Positions 19,021-28,710 are shown, numbered from the stretch's first letter. The stretch is 44,241 bases of DNA from UBA10205 sp964373815 (GCA_964373815.1 CAYJWI010000010.1:1-44241); one strand, 5' to 3'. Numbers and translations: made by a program. The notes: generated by a model from the sequence alone, not told the origin.

Positions 19021-19492
19021 GCTTCTTTAATGAATAAAAGGCCGGTGTCCTAAAACCGTTCAGATTATTCACTTTTAAGTATGCTCTTATTGCGTGTCCC
19101 GATTTCATTGAATTATCATCTTCTGAAACAACTATGTCAAGATTGTGCATGCTTGAGATGGCCGCTATTTTAAAGTCATCTATAAGTTTCCTTTTCGAGA
19201 TTCCGCCCTCATACTCCTTCCAGTATTGTTCCGCGATCCCCTCAGCAATACCATCCAACGGGTAGTCATGGTTCTGTGTCAACTCGTCATAAATGCCAAG
19301 CAATATGTTTCTCAAACTCTTGCCGTTTAGTTTTGCCGCCCTTGGAATATCGCGCAATTCCTTTCGGACAACACGGCAACCATATACTGTAATTTTTTTC
19401 TCATTAATGAGTTTGCTAAGCGGATCCAAATATTGCAATTTGAGGAACTCGTAAACATTAGTATCAAGCATCACTCTTAACTGCCTCGGCAT
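19010..19492 (-). CDS. PIN-domain protein (putative RNase)
   Basis: A 160-residue protein with PIN features: VMLDTNVYEF (catalytic D10), a basic-acidic VVRKELRDI segment with the second acidic residue, and the late cluster DDFKIAAISSMHNLDIVVSEDD. It is distinct from the DUF3368-type PIN protein at 8621. The start could be the ATG at 19492 or the ATG of MLDTN, seven codons later. No same-strand antitoxin gene is visible upstream: only a short ORF of about 12 codons overlaps its start. It is therefore either a solitary PIN gene or paired with the tiny convergent ORF. Confidence 0.8.
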   Translation of the reverse strand: MPRQLRVMLDTNVYEFLKLQYLDPLSKLINEKKITVYGCRVVRKELRDIPRAAKLNGKSLRNILLGIYDELTQNHDYPLDGIAEGIAEQYWKEYEGGISKRKLIDDFKIAAISSMHNLDIVVSEDDNSMKSGHAIRAYLKVNNLNGFRTPAFYSLKKLIP

Positions 19493-19604
19493 ATTTCTTC
19501 ATTATGAATAGAAAAACATAGAAGGCATCTCAAAGCAAGAAGAGTTCAAATTTTTCAAATTATCGTTTTCATTAACATTGCCGCCGTAGGGCCGGACTCT
19601 CATA

Positions 19605-20171
19605 TCACTCTTCCGATATAAACCCTATTTTCCTGTGGTTTCTTGCCATGTAGAGGAAAGCGCCGAATGTCAGGATGACTATTGGCAATATAAGCATCAA
19701 AATCCCCTGCGGACTAAAAACCTGCGAAGGGTACATGTACCCAATATTTATTACAAAGTTGGTCAGGACAAACCCGAGCATGAATATTGCCCCGAAAATC
19801 CTGGTGTACTTCAAGGTGATGAAATCATAGAATCTGCCATAATCGTTTATGTCGAACTTTTCGTTGAATATGAAAGAGGAAACACCCAACAGCACTTTCT
19901 TCATCGGCTCCGGGTAGGCTGAAAACCATCCGGATGACCACGCCTTTATGGGGGCCAATTTCCGCCACACGAACATGAAATATATTACTGCAAAAGAGCC
20001 AAGCACAAAGATTAAAGAAAAGAAAACAGCGCTCGATTTTGGCTTCTCCTCCAGTACAACCCCGTTCTTAATTTTGTTCGGGATTTTATCAGGAAGGAAC
20101 GGATAGAACGCCAAGCTTGTTACTATCCCAATTACCGCAAGAATAATAAGTATCCTGTCGAACTTTTTCAT
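19605..20171 (-). CDS. Four-TM membrane protein (weak DUF1648-like N-terminus), co-transcribed with giant gene C
   Basis: A 188-residue protein with TM helices at about 7-26 and 47-69 and two more in the C-terminal third (around IFGAIFMLGFVLTNFVI and ILMLILPIVILTFGAF). After the first helix, FYPFLPDKIPNKIKNG resembles the LPDxIPxHxxxxG signature of DUF1648 proteins but lacks the usual His, so the match is weak. It starts 27 nt after the stop of giant gene C on the same strand, with a GGGGTG Shine-Dalgarno-like sequence just before the ATG, so it is most likely the second gene of that operon. Function is unknown; a link to membrane placement of C is conceivable. Confidence 0.75.
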   Translation of the reverse strand: MKKFDRILIILAVIGIVTSLAFYPFLPDKIPNKIKNGVVLEEKPKSSAVFFSLIFVLGSFAVIYFMFVWRKLAPIKAWSSGWFSAYPEPMKKVLLGVSSFIFNEKFDINDYGRFYDFITLKYTRIFGAIFMLGFVLTNFVINIGYMYPSQVFSPQGILMLILPIVILTFGAFLYMARNHRKIGFISEE

Positions 20172-20198
20172 TTCAGCACCCCGCCTTCGGAATACCCA

Positions 20199-23100
20199 TC
20201 ACTTGAGGAAGTACGCGTCGTTCCAGTAGAGTTCGAGCTTTCCGCCCGCAGCTTTCGCGCAGACCTTCGAGCCTTCGGAGGCGCCGCCCTTCACGTAAGA
20301 GAGCAGGCTCTTTAGGTTGTAATCCGTCCTGTAGACTTCGCCGCTCCTGCTCAGCACAACCCTGTCGCGTATCTTGGTGCCCGCGGTACCGAGGCTCTGG
20401 CTCTCATAAGATGCCCTCACAGAAGTTCCCGAATCCTTGACGCATTTGAGCTCGAGGAATGACTGTGCAGCCTTGTCATTGTCAGTGGGTGAATAAACAA
20501 CCGTCCTCAAATTGGCAGTGCCTGCCTCGGCTCCCGAAACGATAATGCCCGCGAACTTGCTGTCTGGCGCGCTCGTGCTCGTGGCGCAGAGTTCGGAGAC
20601 CTGCCTTACATCAGTTTGCAAATTCTCGCCCGCGTTAAGGCCAAGGCCTGTCCCTACAATCTTCCAAATGAACCCTGCCGGGTATGGCCTTGCGAAGTTA
20701 TTCGCGCTGGAGACAAAGTCGAAGAGGAAACCCGCCGGCGCAGTGGCTATGCCTTTCGCAACAGTTGCCTCGACCTTTGCCGGGTCTGAAGGCGAGAACA
20801 CTATTGCGGTGGGCGAAATGGAGGCTATCCTCCCTGCCTTGGTGTCATCGTAGTTCGCGGCGTAAGTGAAGCTTGCAGTGCTCTGGCCTGCCTTGTTCGC
20901 TGCCGGGTTGTCCCTTGTCGGCGACCCGGACACGGTGATATAATTGTTGAAGTTCATGAGCGCGCCGTCTATGCCTGCAAACCCTGTTCCCCACTCAACC
21001 CTTCCGTCTATCGGCATGCTGAGCAGCGGGTTTGACGCATACGCAGACTTGAATCCCGCGGCTGCGTTCGCGCTGTCCACCTGTGCAAGTGTTGCCCTCT
21101 GCGTGAATGAAACTTTTGCCTCGCTCTTTGCCCATGTGTAATCTATCAGAAGGTTGTAGTCCCCGCTCTCGGCCTTGAGCTTGTCAGCGGCCTCGAACTT
21201 TACTTTGGTATCGCCAACCTGTCTCTCGCCAAGCAAGTCGTTTGCATAATCCCCCCTGAACTTTGCGTAGAAGTCATCATTGTACTCGTCCTTGATGAGG
21301 TACATCCTCGGCTCTATGTTCTGCGAGTGGAATTTCGCGAAGCTGTTGTCGTAATTGCCCGCAACCTCGCCCTTGCCGATTACCCAGTTTCCATCTTGCA
21401 TGAGCGCATCCTTCACTTCGCTGCTGATTTGTTTTGCGTTCCTCACAGCAATCTTCCACTTGCCGTTGTCGGCGAGGGCCTTGAGGAACTTCGTGGTCAC
21501 TATCCTGCCATCTGGCAGAACACAGATTTCCTTTGGACAGTTCCCTGCGTCAATCTGGCCCTGTAGTTGTTCACGGAATATGGTATACGCCCCGAGGTTG
21601 ACCACATGCCATTTCGCGTCAAGCTCGTCAAAGGGCAGTATCGGCCCCTTGATTTTGGACCCATTTTCCTTTACTATGTCGCCCTGCAAATCCGCGGCAG
21701 TGAGGTTTGACACCTCGAGCACAGCCTCTGCGCCCTTCAGCCTCTTGTCAGTAATCAAGCCGACAAGTTTCGCAAGCACTTGCGTAGTGTCGGAAATTAT
21801 TTTATTGTTCTGTGTCACCGCATCCGGTGTCGGTGCGCCTCTGGCATCCTTTGCGCTGCTCGGCGAGGCATTCCGCAGCGAGTTTATAGTCTCCCTCACT
21901 CCAGCAAGCGGGCTGCCTGTTGCGGGCAGTGAACTCAAGTCAAAGAGCTTGTTGTCCTTTCCAAGGAAATACGCGAACCTGCCCTCTTTTATCGCCTTCT
22001 GCGAGAGCACGTACCTGTAGAGCTCCTTTGCGGTCCTGTTCTCCTCCTTTGCGCACTCGAAGCCGCCGGCAGATGGTGCGCACTCGCCTAATCCGTTGGT
22101 GCTTGCTTTGACAAATTCTGCCAGCTTCTTTGTTTCAGAAACCTTCTGCATTATGGCGGCCGTTGCCTGCACCGCGTCGCAGAACTGCGGCGCATCGCTT
22201 GTCACATTGAGTTTTCTCAATGTTATGCCGTCAGGCGCAATTGCGTCGCACGCGTTCCTCTGCATCCCGCTCTTGGTGTCAATTGCTGAAGGGGGCCTCC
22301 AGTCGAAGCTTAAATGCTGGAACCCGTACTTGGTGAAAGCGCCGTCGCCTGTTTCAGCGCCATCCTTGCACAGGAATGAAGCGCCGGTTGCTCCGGGTGT
22401 TGTGCCGGGGGTTGTCCCGGGGGCAGTGCCTGGTGCCGCTGTTGCCCTTACGTTTATCTTGATGTTGAAATTGTGCAATTCAGCGCGCGGGGGCGAAACC
22501 CTCGTGACCCTGCTAAGGGCATTTACGTTAAAAGTTGCCCTTGCTCCGTTCCAGTTGGTCTGGTCAAACCTTATAGCCGCCTCGTGGCCGTCGTGCTCGA
22601 CAATCATCTTGAGCCCTGTCGGGCTCGCGAACTCGATTGGGTTGAATGGCTCCGCTATTTTGTCAACGCTTCCGCATCCCTTTTGCTCGTCGATAATGAA
22701 AAGGCCGCCCTTTTCTCCGGCATTATCTTTCGTGGAATAAACCCTTTCAGCAGGCAGGTCACCGAGGTTTGTGAAGTCAAGCGCCTTGTCGTTTATGCAC
22801 TGGCCTGATGTAAAAGTCGGGCTGCCGTAAGTGTTGAACTGCCTGTTCACCTGCTCCGCGAATCCGAGCAAGGGCCAGTAATCCTGTATTATCATCGGGA
22901 ACGAGGTTGTCCTGCCCCCGCCTTCTGGCGTGCTGAAGTGCACGAGCATTGTGGTGCGCGCTTCCACAGCGAAAGCTGCAGATGTGAGGAAGTACCTGAG
23001 GTTGCCTATGTTTGCGAAGTTGTTCTGCGTGAAGACTTCCGCAGCCGGGGCATTGGTCCTGTACTTCTTGAGCGCCTTGACAAGCTCGAAGTAGAGCGTC

Positions 23101-26100
23101 TGCTTCACCTTTCCATTGGCCTGCTGCTCCGTCTGCTCGTCTATGAATGCCCAGCTCTCTATCATTTCCCTCGCGCCGTCAGATGCGTTCACCGTGGGGA
23201 ATGCCTGCCCGATGGGTGCCCTTCCTATGCCCGTTTGCTGTATGCCCCGAATGTCCGCCGGGTTCGCTATCCCGAATCCGGGGAAGCTTATGGTGTTGTT
23301 GCTCGCGTCAAGGAAAACCCCTTGGTCGTAGCACGTGTTCTCAATCTTTAGCACCACAGGCTGGCCAACGAAATCATTGAATGCAATTACCCTTGAGGGG
23401 TTCACCGAGATGCAGTCCCTATAGTTCTTCGCTAACTGGTTTACGACATTCACATAAAGCGTCGCCAGGTCAGTTGACTTCTGGCTGCTCTCTGTGGGCT
23501 TTGCCTTCACGTTGAGCGCATACCTTCCGAAGAAGTTCGTGGGCTCAACAGTCACCTGCGCTTCCTTGCCAGCATCCACTTTGACTGTCCGGTCCTTCAC
23601 GTTGATGCCGGGCTGCGCGTCGAATGAGAGGTCAACCGGGGATGAGCAGTTGTTGCGCACCGAAAACCCGCCGCTGCCGCAGTTCCATGCCGTGTCGAAG
23701 CGGTTGTTCACGCCTTCTGCCGGGGAGAATGGCTGCGAATAGTACGAGTTGGGGTAGGCCGAGTTCTGGTATGAATTCTGGTAAGCAGGGCCACCCTGGT
23801 AATCGTAATAGCTCGCGCCAAGCGTGTTCCTCTGCGGGTAATCGCTTCCAAGATATGGGGGGGCGCCTGTCCCGTATCCGTACCTCGCGGAGTACGGGTC
23901 GTATGCTGAATACCTCGAGTTCGAGAACTGCGAGAACCTGTTCCCGTAATTGCCAAAGCCTGTATTGTAAGGGCAGCTCTGCACTGTGATGTCGCGGTTT
24001 GTCAGTATTTCAAGGCACTCGCTGAGGTTGTTTATGCTCGCCTTCACATCGACTTTCCTCGTGATTTTCTGCTCTCCGGTTGAAGTGAGGTGCGTTGCCT
24101 GCAGCTCTATTTTCGCATCCGTGCTTGCGCTGGAAACATCGCTCGGCTTGAACTCGATTGCCACCGTGTTTTCCGAGTTTGCGGGCACGTTAGCCGCAAC
24201 TGTCCTGAACACTTTCTCGAGCTGCACCGCATTGCTGCCTTCGAGAGAACTCGTTGCCCTGTAAGTTCCAAGGGCGCCTTCTGTTGTGGAAACGATTCTT
24301 ACAGCGAGGTTCTTGAGGCCGACATCCTCGCCAGCCACTTTGCAATTGTTCGTGATGTTTACCGTTAATTTTCTTGTCTCTGTTGTCGAGCCGAATATCT
24401 TCCACTCGCTTGGGAACGCATTGAAGCAATCCGTCGAATCAACTTCGTCACCGAACCCTAAGGAGAGTTCGAGTGGTATCGAGGCTATCCATTTCTGCTG
24501 GAAGAGCGGGTTTGTGAGGTGCACATTTATGGCTCCCTGGACCCTCACAGGCTGCGAGATGTTCTTGCCCCTTTCCCCAAGGTTCACCGAACCATTGAGC
24601 TCCGCGTTGCCGTCTGGCGCAATCACCGTGCCTTCAAGCGGCTCGAACTTTATGCCGGCATAGCCTTCGAATTCCTTTCCGAGGGTGACCTTTTCAACTT
24701 CGAGCGGGATTTGCGAATAATTGAGTATTCCTGCGTGCACTGTCTTGAATTCCCCTCCCCCCGCATTGAGCGAGAGCTTTATGGCGGGTGGGTCTGTTGC
24801 AAGTATGTTGCCCGAGACTTTTATCTGTTTTTCAGAAGGCGCGTAGCCAGCCTTCTCTGCCAAGATGCCGATTGTGCCCCCCTCCCCTGGGGAGAGTAGC
24901 GTGTAAGCAAAAACCCCTTCGATGTCGGTTTCCCCCGACGCGATTATTTCATCATCCTTCTTGATGCTTATTTTCGCGTTCGAAATAGGGTTCGCGGAAT
25001 CGCCGTCAGTTGCCCGTATGAGCACGTTGTTGTTTATTAGCGGGACGATTATTTTCGGGAGCACGTCTATGCCGAGTTTTTTCGCGGGCAATATTTTTAC
25101 GTAAACCGTTTTCCTGTAAACCTCGCTCTGCGTTCCGGTTCCTGAAACAATGTACACTTCGAGCGGCACAGTGCCTTCCTTCTTCGCCTCGAAAACCATT
25201 TCGCCGCTAACAACCGAGTCCTTCCCGATTTCCCCAACAGCCGCCGAGAATTCCGTGCCCGCCCTCTGCGATGTCCTCTCCTCGCCCGAAGCCGCCCTTA
25301 CCCTGTATGATTCAATGGAAATGCTGCCTGTCTTGTCCCTCACCGAGAGCACCGAGGAGCTGAATGGTGTTTGCGAAAGGCTCGAGAGCTCGAAGCGGAA
25401 CTTGTACTTCCCGCCAGCCTGGGCCGTGTAATTGTCAACCACTGATGAAGAGATGCCTTCGCTCATGCTCTCGAAGGTGTACCCTGCGCAGAAATCCTCC
25501 CCGCAAAGGCTCGAAGGCCCTATGCTAAATGTCCTCTTCAATGCGTTCGCGTAAAGCGCCTGCTTTTGCGCCCCGTTCTCGGAAGTTCCCAGCACCGAAT
25601 CATTCGGCGCCCTCAATATGCCCCCGCTCTTGCCATAGGCCCTATACCAGAGTTCAACTGGAGAGCCAATCTTTGCATCGTCCTTGACCTGCACATCGGC
25701 CTCTATTTCATAGATTCCGCCAGAGGCTTTCCTGAAAATGACATTCGCCCACTTGGAGTTTCCGCTGCCAAGGTGCTGCAGGTCAGTTGCCTGCGAGAGC
25801 GGCGGGTTATAGGTGGTCCCCTGCTGCAGTGCAGAGTAAGCCGCCCTTACTGCGCTTATGTAAATCAAATCCTTGTCGAGCGAATTGTTCTGCTCCTTTC
25901 CTGTGCGCAAATGCGCGCCTATTTCCTCGAAAGCCGAGTTCCTGGGCACGAGCAGGCGCAGCCTTGCGGTGTATTTCTCGCCCGGGTTCAGGGCGCCTTC
26001 GGAATCCGCCAGCCTTTCATCATCAATGAACAGCCCTTCAAGTTCTACCCCAAGCCCCTGCACGGATTTGGAGAGCACCACTGTTTTTTCCACAGTTGCA

Positions 26101-27866
26101 TCCCTTTGCATCTGCAGCGGCACTGTTGTTGTAGGCAGATAGCCCTCCGCGCTCACAATAAGGAACACTTTTTTGTCAGCCCTTGCGGAAACATCCTTCT
26201 TGCCATCAGAATCCGTCGAGACTTCATCTATTGTCTGGAAAGTGCCGAAATCGACCGCCTTGATGTTCGCCCCGGCAACAGGCTTGCCTTCCTCATCGAC
26301 CGCGCTAGCCTCTATTGTCCCGTTCCCGAGCGCGAGCTTTATTTTGAGGGTGTTCTGCAGCCTCGAGTTTACATTTATTGTCTCCGAGGTCTTTTCCCCG
26401 AAACCCGGCTTTAGCGCGTAAACATAGTAGAGGCCGTCATCGATTCTCTGGAAAATCGCCCTTCCGTCAAGCCCTGTTACAAGTTCGCTTCCGGCCTGCG
26501 TGCCGTCCTCGTTTGCCTTCAGCTTGAGCCTCACGTTCTCTATCGGCTTCTCCCTCTCATCCACCACGCTTACAAGCAGGCTCTGGCTGTTCTCTATTGT
26601 CGCCTGCTCTATGGAAACAAGCTGCGTGTCAGCCGAAGGGTGCGCCTTGATCTGCTTTAGCAAATACCCTGCCTTGTCAATCAGTATTGCGTACTCGACA
26701 TCTTCGCCTACATTGAATTCTGCCTTGCCTGTGCTGTCCGTGTAAGCGCTCGTGATTTCAGTCTGGCCTTTTGAAAGCGTGAGCGTTGTTCCCTCTATCG
26801 CATCATTTGTTGCCTTGTCGCTGACCTGCACTTTTATTTTTCCGGCGACACTCTGCGTGAGCACCACCGCGAACGATGTTATTTCCCCGGAGCGCACTTC
26901 CTGCACCGAGTTTTCCGCAAGGCCATCGTACTCCGCGTAGGCGCCGCTGCGGTCATACGCGACAATGTAATACCTTCCCGAAGGCACGGAGCTGAATGCG
27001 GCTGTCCCGTTCGAACTCGTCTGTTTCGTGTCGAACGCAGTCCCTGCGGCGTTGGCCTCTGTGGGAGTGTAAAGCGTGGCATCTATCCCCGCAATTGTTC
27101 TCCCCTCATCCGAAGTGACTGTGACTATTGCCCCGCCTTTTTCCGCGCTTCCCTGCTGGACGAATACCTGCGCCTGCTCATCTGAAGCGAGCGAAATGGT
27201 GTCGTTCGAGACGCTGTAGCCGCTCGGGGTTTTCACCGAAAGGGTGTCGCAGTCGCTCCTCAATTCAAGCTCGATTTCGCCGCCTGCCACTGTCTTCTTT
27301 TCGGAGTAATCGTTTCCAGAGCATGAGAACTCTACTTCAATCGCCCCCTCGAATGCCCTAGAGGTGCCCGCCTGCAGGATGTTTATGGTTTTCCTTATTG
27401 TGGTCACTTCTTTTTCGAGCACGATTGTTTTCGACTCGTCCTGCCTTGTGGCCAAAAAGTTGGAAGTGCTTTTTGCAAAGCCCGTTTTCTCGACCGTGAT
27501 TTCGGTTTCAAGGTTTCGTGCTGCCCTTATAACCGTTTTCCCCGAAGAGTCCGTGACCTGCTTGTCGACAATTTTTCCCTGGAAAGCCGCGGTGACCGTT
27601 GCGCCGGGAACAAGGTTGCCCTGGTCGTCCTGCACCAGCACCTCGACATTCGAGGACAGCGCGCCCACTAGCAGGGTGCTTGCCAAGAGGTAAATTACCG
27701 CAAGCGAAAGAATTACCGCGATGGGGAACGAGGGCATGTTCTGGGCCTCGATTGCATCAACCACTTTGTAGACTGGAATCCCTTTCGATTCCGCGGCATC
27801 AAGGATGCCATAGTATGAATCTTCGAGTTTAGTGTAAAACCCCTTGAGGGAATCCAGCAAGGCCAT
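20199..27866 (-). CDS. Giant surface protein C (2555 aa), TM-anchored, multi-domain
   Basis: The cytoplasmic N-terminus carries the family motif (FYTKLEDSYYGILD, KGIPVYKVVDAIE), followed by a TM helix at about 46-68. Five regulatory-like repeats occupy about 72-600, for example VLVQDDQGNLVPGATVTA. The shared module (about 605-760) contains YRAYG, and a further repeat follows at about 950-1040. Cys-paired modules include VNITNNC. Residues about 1299-1389 are a low-complexity Tyr/Asn/Gly/Ser/Pro stretch, unique to C. A Pro-Gly-Thr linker (PGTAPGTTPGTTPG) precedes the FDWRPP and FCDAVQA motif (22168-22185). The region after it is helical and differs from A and B. The end has MPIDGRVEW and a terminal LELYWNDAYFLK, matching the WN motif of A and B. 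The four-TM protein gene follows 27 nt downstream. Confidence 0.87.
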   Translation of the reverse strand: MALLDSLKGFYTKLEDSYYGILDAAESKGIPVYKVVDAIEAQNMPSFPIAVILSLAVIYLLASTLLVGALSSNVEVLVQDDQGNLVPGATVTAAFQGKIVDKQVTDSSGKTVIRAARNLETEITVEKTGFAKSTSNFLATRQDESKTIVLEKEVTTIRKTINILQAGTSRAFEGAIEVEFSCSGNDYSEKKTVAGGEIELELRSDCDTLSVKTPSGYSVSNDTISLASDEQAQVFVQQGSAEKGGAIVTVTSDEGRTIAGIDATLYTPTEANAAGTAFDTKQTSSNGTAAFSSVPSGRYYIVAYDRSGAYAEYDGLAENSVQEVRSGEITSFAVVLTQSVAGKIKVQVSDKATNDAIEGTTLTLSKGQTEITSAYTDSTGKAEFNVGEDVEYAILIDKAGYLLKQIKAHPSADTQLVSIEQATIENSQSLLVSVVDEREKPIENVRLKLKANEDGTQAGSELVTGLDGRAIFQRIDDGLYYVYALKPGFGEKTSETINVNSRLQNTLKIKLALGNGTIEASAVDEEGKPVAGANIKAVDFGTFQTIDEVSTDSDGKKDVSARADKKVFLIVSAEGYLPTTTVPLQMQRDATVEKTVVLSKSVQGLGVELEGLFIDDERLADSEGALNPGEKYTARLRLLVPRNSAFEEIGAHLRTGKEQNNSLDKDLIYISAVRAAYSALQQGTTYNPPLSQATDLQHLGSGNSKWANVIFRKASGGIYEIEADVQVKDDAKIGSPVELWYRAYGKSGGILRAPNDSVLGTSENGAQKQALYANALKRTFSIGPSSLCGEDFCAGYTFESMSEGISSSVVDNYTAQAGGKYKFRFELSSLSQTPFSSSVLSVRDKTGSISIESYRVRAASGEERTSQRAGTEFSAAVGEIGKDSVVSGEMVFEAKKEGTVPLEVYIVSGTGTQSEVYRKTVYVKILPAKKLGIDVLPKIIVPLINNNVLIRATDGDSANPISNAKISIKKDDEIIASGETDIEGVFAYTLLSPGEGGTIGILAEKAGYAPSEKQIKVSGNILATDPPAIKLSLNAGGGEFKTVHAGILNYSQIPLEVEKVTLGKEFEGYAGIKFEPLEGTVIAPDGNAELNGSVNLGERGKNISQPVRVQGAINVHLTNPLFQQKWIASIPLELSLGFGDEVDSTDCFNAFPSEWKIFGSTTETRKLTVNITNNCKVAGEDVGLKNLAVRIVSTTEGALGTYRATSSLEGSNAVQLEKVFRTVAANVPANSENTVAIEFKPSDVSSASTDAKIELQATHLTSTGEQKITRKVDVKASINNLSECLEILTNRDITVQSCPYNTGFGNYGNRFSQFSNSRYSAYDPYSARYGYGTGAPPYLGSDYPQRNTLGASYYDYQGGPAYQNSYQNSAYPNSYYSQPFSPAEGVNNRFDTAWNCGSGGFSVRNNCSSPVDLSFDAQPGINVKDRTVKVDAGKEAQVTVEPTNFFGRYALNVKAKPTESSQKSTDLATLYVNVVNQLAKNYRDCISVNPSRVIAFNDFVGQPVVLKIENTCYDQGVFLDASNNTISFPGFGIANPADIRGIQQTGIGRAPIGQAFPTVNASDGAREMIESWAFIDEQTEQQANGKVKQTLYFELVKALKKYRTNAPAAEVFTQNNFANIGNLRYFLTSAAFAVEARTTMLVHFSTPEGGGRTTSFPMIIQDYWPLLGFAEQVNRQFNTYGSPTFTSGQCINDKALDFTNLGDLPAERVYSTKDNAGEKGGLFIIDEQKGCGSVDKIAEPFNPIEFASPTGLKMIVEHDGHEAAIRFDQTNWNGARATFNVNALSRVTRVSPPRAELHNFNIKINVRATAAPGTAPGTTPGTTPGATGASFLCKDGAETGDGAFTKYGFQHLSFDWRPPSAIDTKSGMQRNACDAIAPDGITLRKLNVTSDAPQFCDAVQATAAIMQKVSETKKLAEFVKASTNGLGECAPSAGGFECAKEENRTAKELYRYVLSQKAIKEGRFAYFLGKDNKLFDLSSLPATGSPLAGVRETINSLRNASPSSAKDARGAPTPDAVTQNNKIISDTTQVLAKLVGLITDKRLKGAEAVLEVSNLTAADLQGDIVKENGSKIKGPILPFDELDAKWHVVNLGAYTIFREQLQGQIDAGNCPKEICVLPDGRIVTTKFLKALADNGKWKIAVRNAKQISSEVKDALMQDGNWVIGKGEVAGNYDNSFAKFHSQNIEPRMYLIKDEYNDDFYAKFRGDYANDLLGERQVGDTKVKFEAADKLKAESGDYNLLIDYTWAKSEAKVSFTQRATLAQVDSANAAAGFKSAYASNPLLSMPIDGRVEWGTGFAGIDGALMNFNNYITVSGSPTRDNPAANKAGQSTASFTYAANYDDTKAGRIASISPTAIVFSPSDPAKVEATVAKGIATAPAGFLFDFVSSANNFARPYPAGFIWKIVGTGLGLNAGENLQTDVRQVSELCATSTSAPDSKFAGIIVSGAEAGTANLRTVVYSPTDNDKAAQSFLELKCVKDSGTSVRASYESQSLGTAGTKIRDRVVLSRSGEVYRTDYNLKSLLSYVKGGASEGSKVCAKAAGGKLELYWNDAYFLK

Positions 27867-27871
27867 GGAAT

Positions 27872-27909
27872 CACTTAATCATTAAGTGCAATTAATATTA
27901 TTTAATTGC
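27872..27909 (-). promoter_or_regulatory. Two adjacent palindromes at the promoter of giant gene C
   Basis: CACTTAAT-C-ATTAAGTG (27872-27888) starts 6 nt upstream of the ATG at 27866. GCAATTAA-6 nt-TTAATTGC (27888-27909) covers the TATA position, about 27 nt from the ATG. Both are perfect. They may be operators or, on the transcript or DNA, simply AT-rich promoter symmetry. Confidence 0.45.
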
Positions 27910-28055
27910 GTTACCTGCATTTAAAGATATGCTCCCTCCATTTCCAGGCTTCCATCCACAAGCTTGAAATTTGCGTAGTGAATGATGCTTTCGAACAAAT
28001 AATAAGCTTGCAGTCCAGAAGCCTTGGGCAAGCTGGGCCCAACCCTTTTCTGCAG

Positions 28056-28613
28056 CTATGGGAACCCGGTTTCTTCCAGCTTTTTTCCAAACCTTTTTAC
28101 AAACGCATCGTAGTTTGGCCCAAGCAGGATATTTGATTCGCGGAGCTCGGCATAGAGTTGTATCGGCGCAAGCATTAAAGTCGAGATTAGGGGGCCTTGC
28201 TTACCGTAAAGCCACGAATACCGTTTTGCGCTTTCCGGGGCCAGCCTTTTTTCCGGCGTGTTTTGGGCTATTTTTTCCAAGAACCGCTCGCGTGTAAGCC
28301 AGCTTGTTTCATCCCGCGCAACGGCGAGCATTTTCTCCCTGTGGGCTGCAAAGAGCTTCCTCAGTTCCCGAATTGTCCCAATTGCCTCCGGATCGTGGCT
28401 GATGAACCCTATTTCAGGCAGTGTTGCATCAAGGGCCTGTGCCATCTTCGAGTACATGCTCTGCGCTGTTGGCGCCGGCCCCTTGAGCTTCATTATGGCG
28501 GCACGCACCGCCTCCCCAAAGGCGCGTTTTTGCTTCCTTTTGGCTGTCGCCCTCCTTTTGTTGCGCGCTTTTTCCCCGCCGGGGCCCGCGAAGCCTCTTC
28601 TGGAAGCAACCAT
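28056..28613 (-). CDS. Basic protein of unknown function (185 aa)
   Basis: The first 40 residues are strongly basic (KARNKRRATAKRKQKRAFG), suggesting nucleic-acid or membrane-surface binding. The rest is predicted helical, with no Cys and no TM segment. I recognise no domain. It lies 97 nt downstream of the prepilin-like gene on the same strand. Its ATG is inside the left arm of a 10-bp inverted repeat, which may be a promoter operator or a translation-controlling hairpin. It is less certain than its neighbours, but composition and position on the main coding strand support it. Confidence 0.6.
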   Translation of the reverse strand: MVASRRGFAGPGGEKARNKRRATAKRKQKRAFGEAVRAAIMKLKGPAPTAQSMYSKMAQALDATLPEIGFISHDPEAIGTIRELRKLFAAHREKMLAVARDETSWLTRERFLEKIAQNTPEKRLAPESAKRYSWLYGKQGPLISTLMLAPIQLYAELRESNILLGPNYDAFVKRFGKKLEETGFP

Positions 28614-28635
28614 AATACAACATTAATTATGGTTG
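28607..28635. repeat. Perfect 10-bp inverted repeat containing a start codon
   Basis: CAACCATAAT (28607-28616) and ATTATGGTTG (28626-28635) pair perfectly with a 9-nt spacer. The minus-strand start codon of the 185-aa gene lies in the left arm (28611-28613). Confidence 0.75.
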
Positions 28636-28710
28636 AAGATAATCCTTTCGCTCATTGGGGCTTTGCGGCTTTATTCGCAAAAAATCAGTCACAGCTAAGC
28701 GCAGAGCCGC

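Noticed and set aside
22388..22450. GC-rich short tandem repeat in gene C as a mobile or regulatory repeat
   Set aside because: It simply encodes the Pro-Gly-Thr linker of the protein and is in frame.
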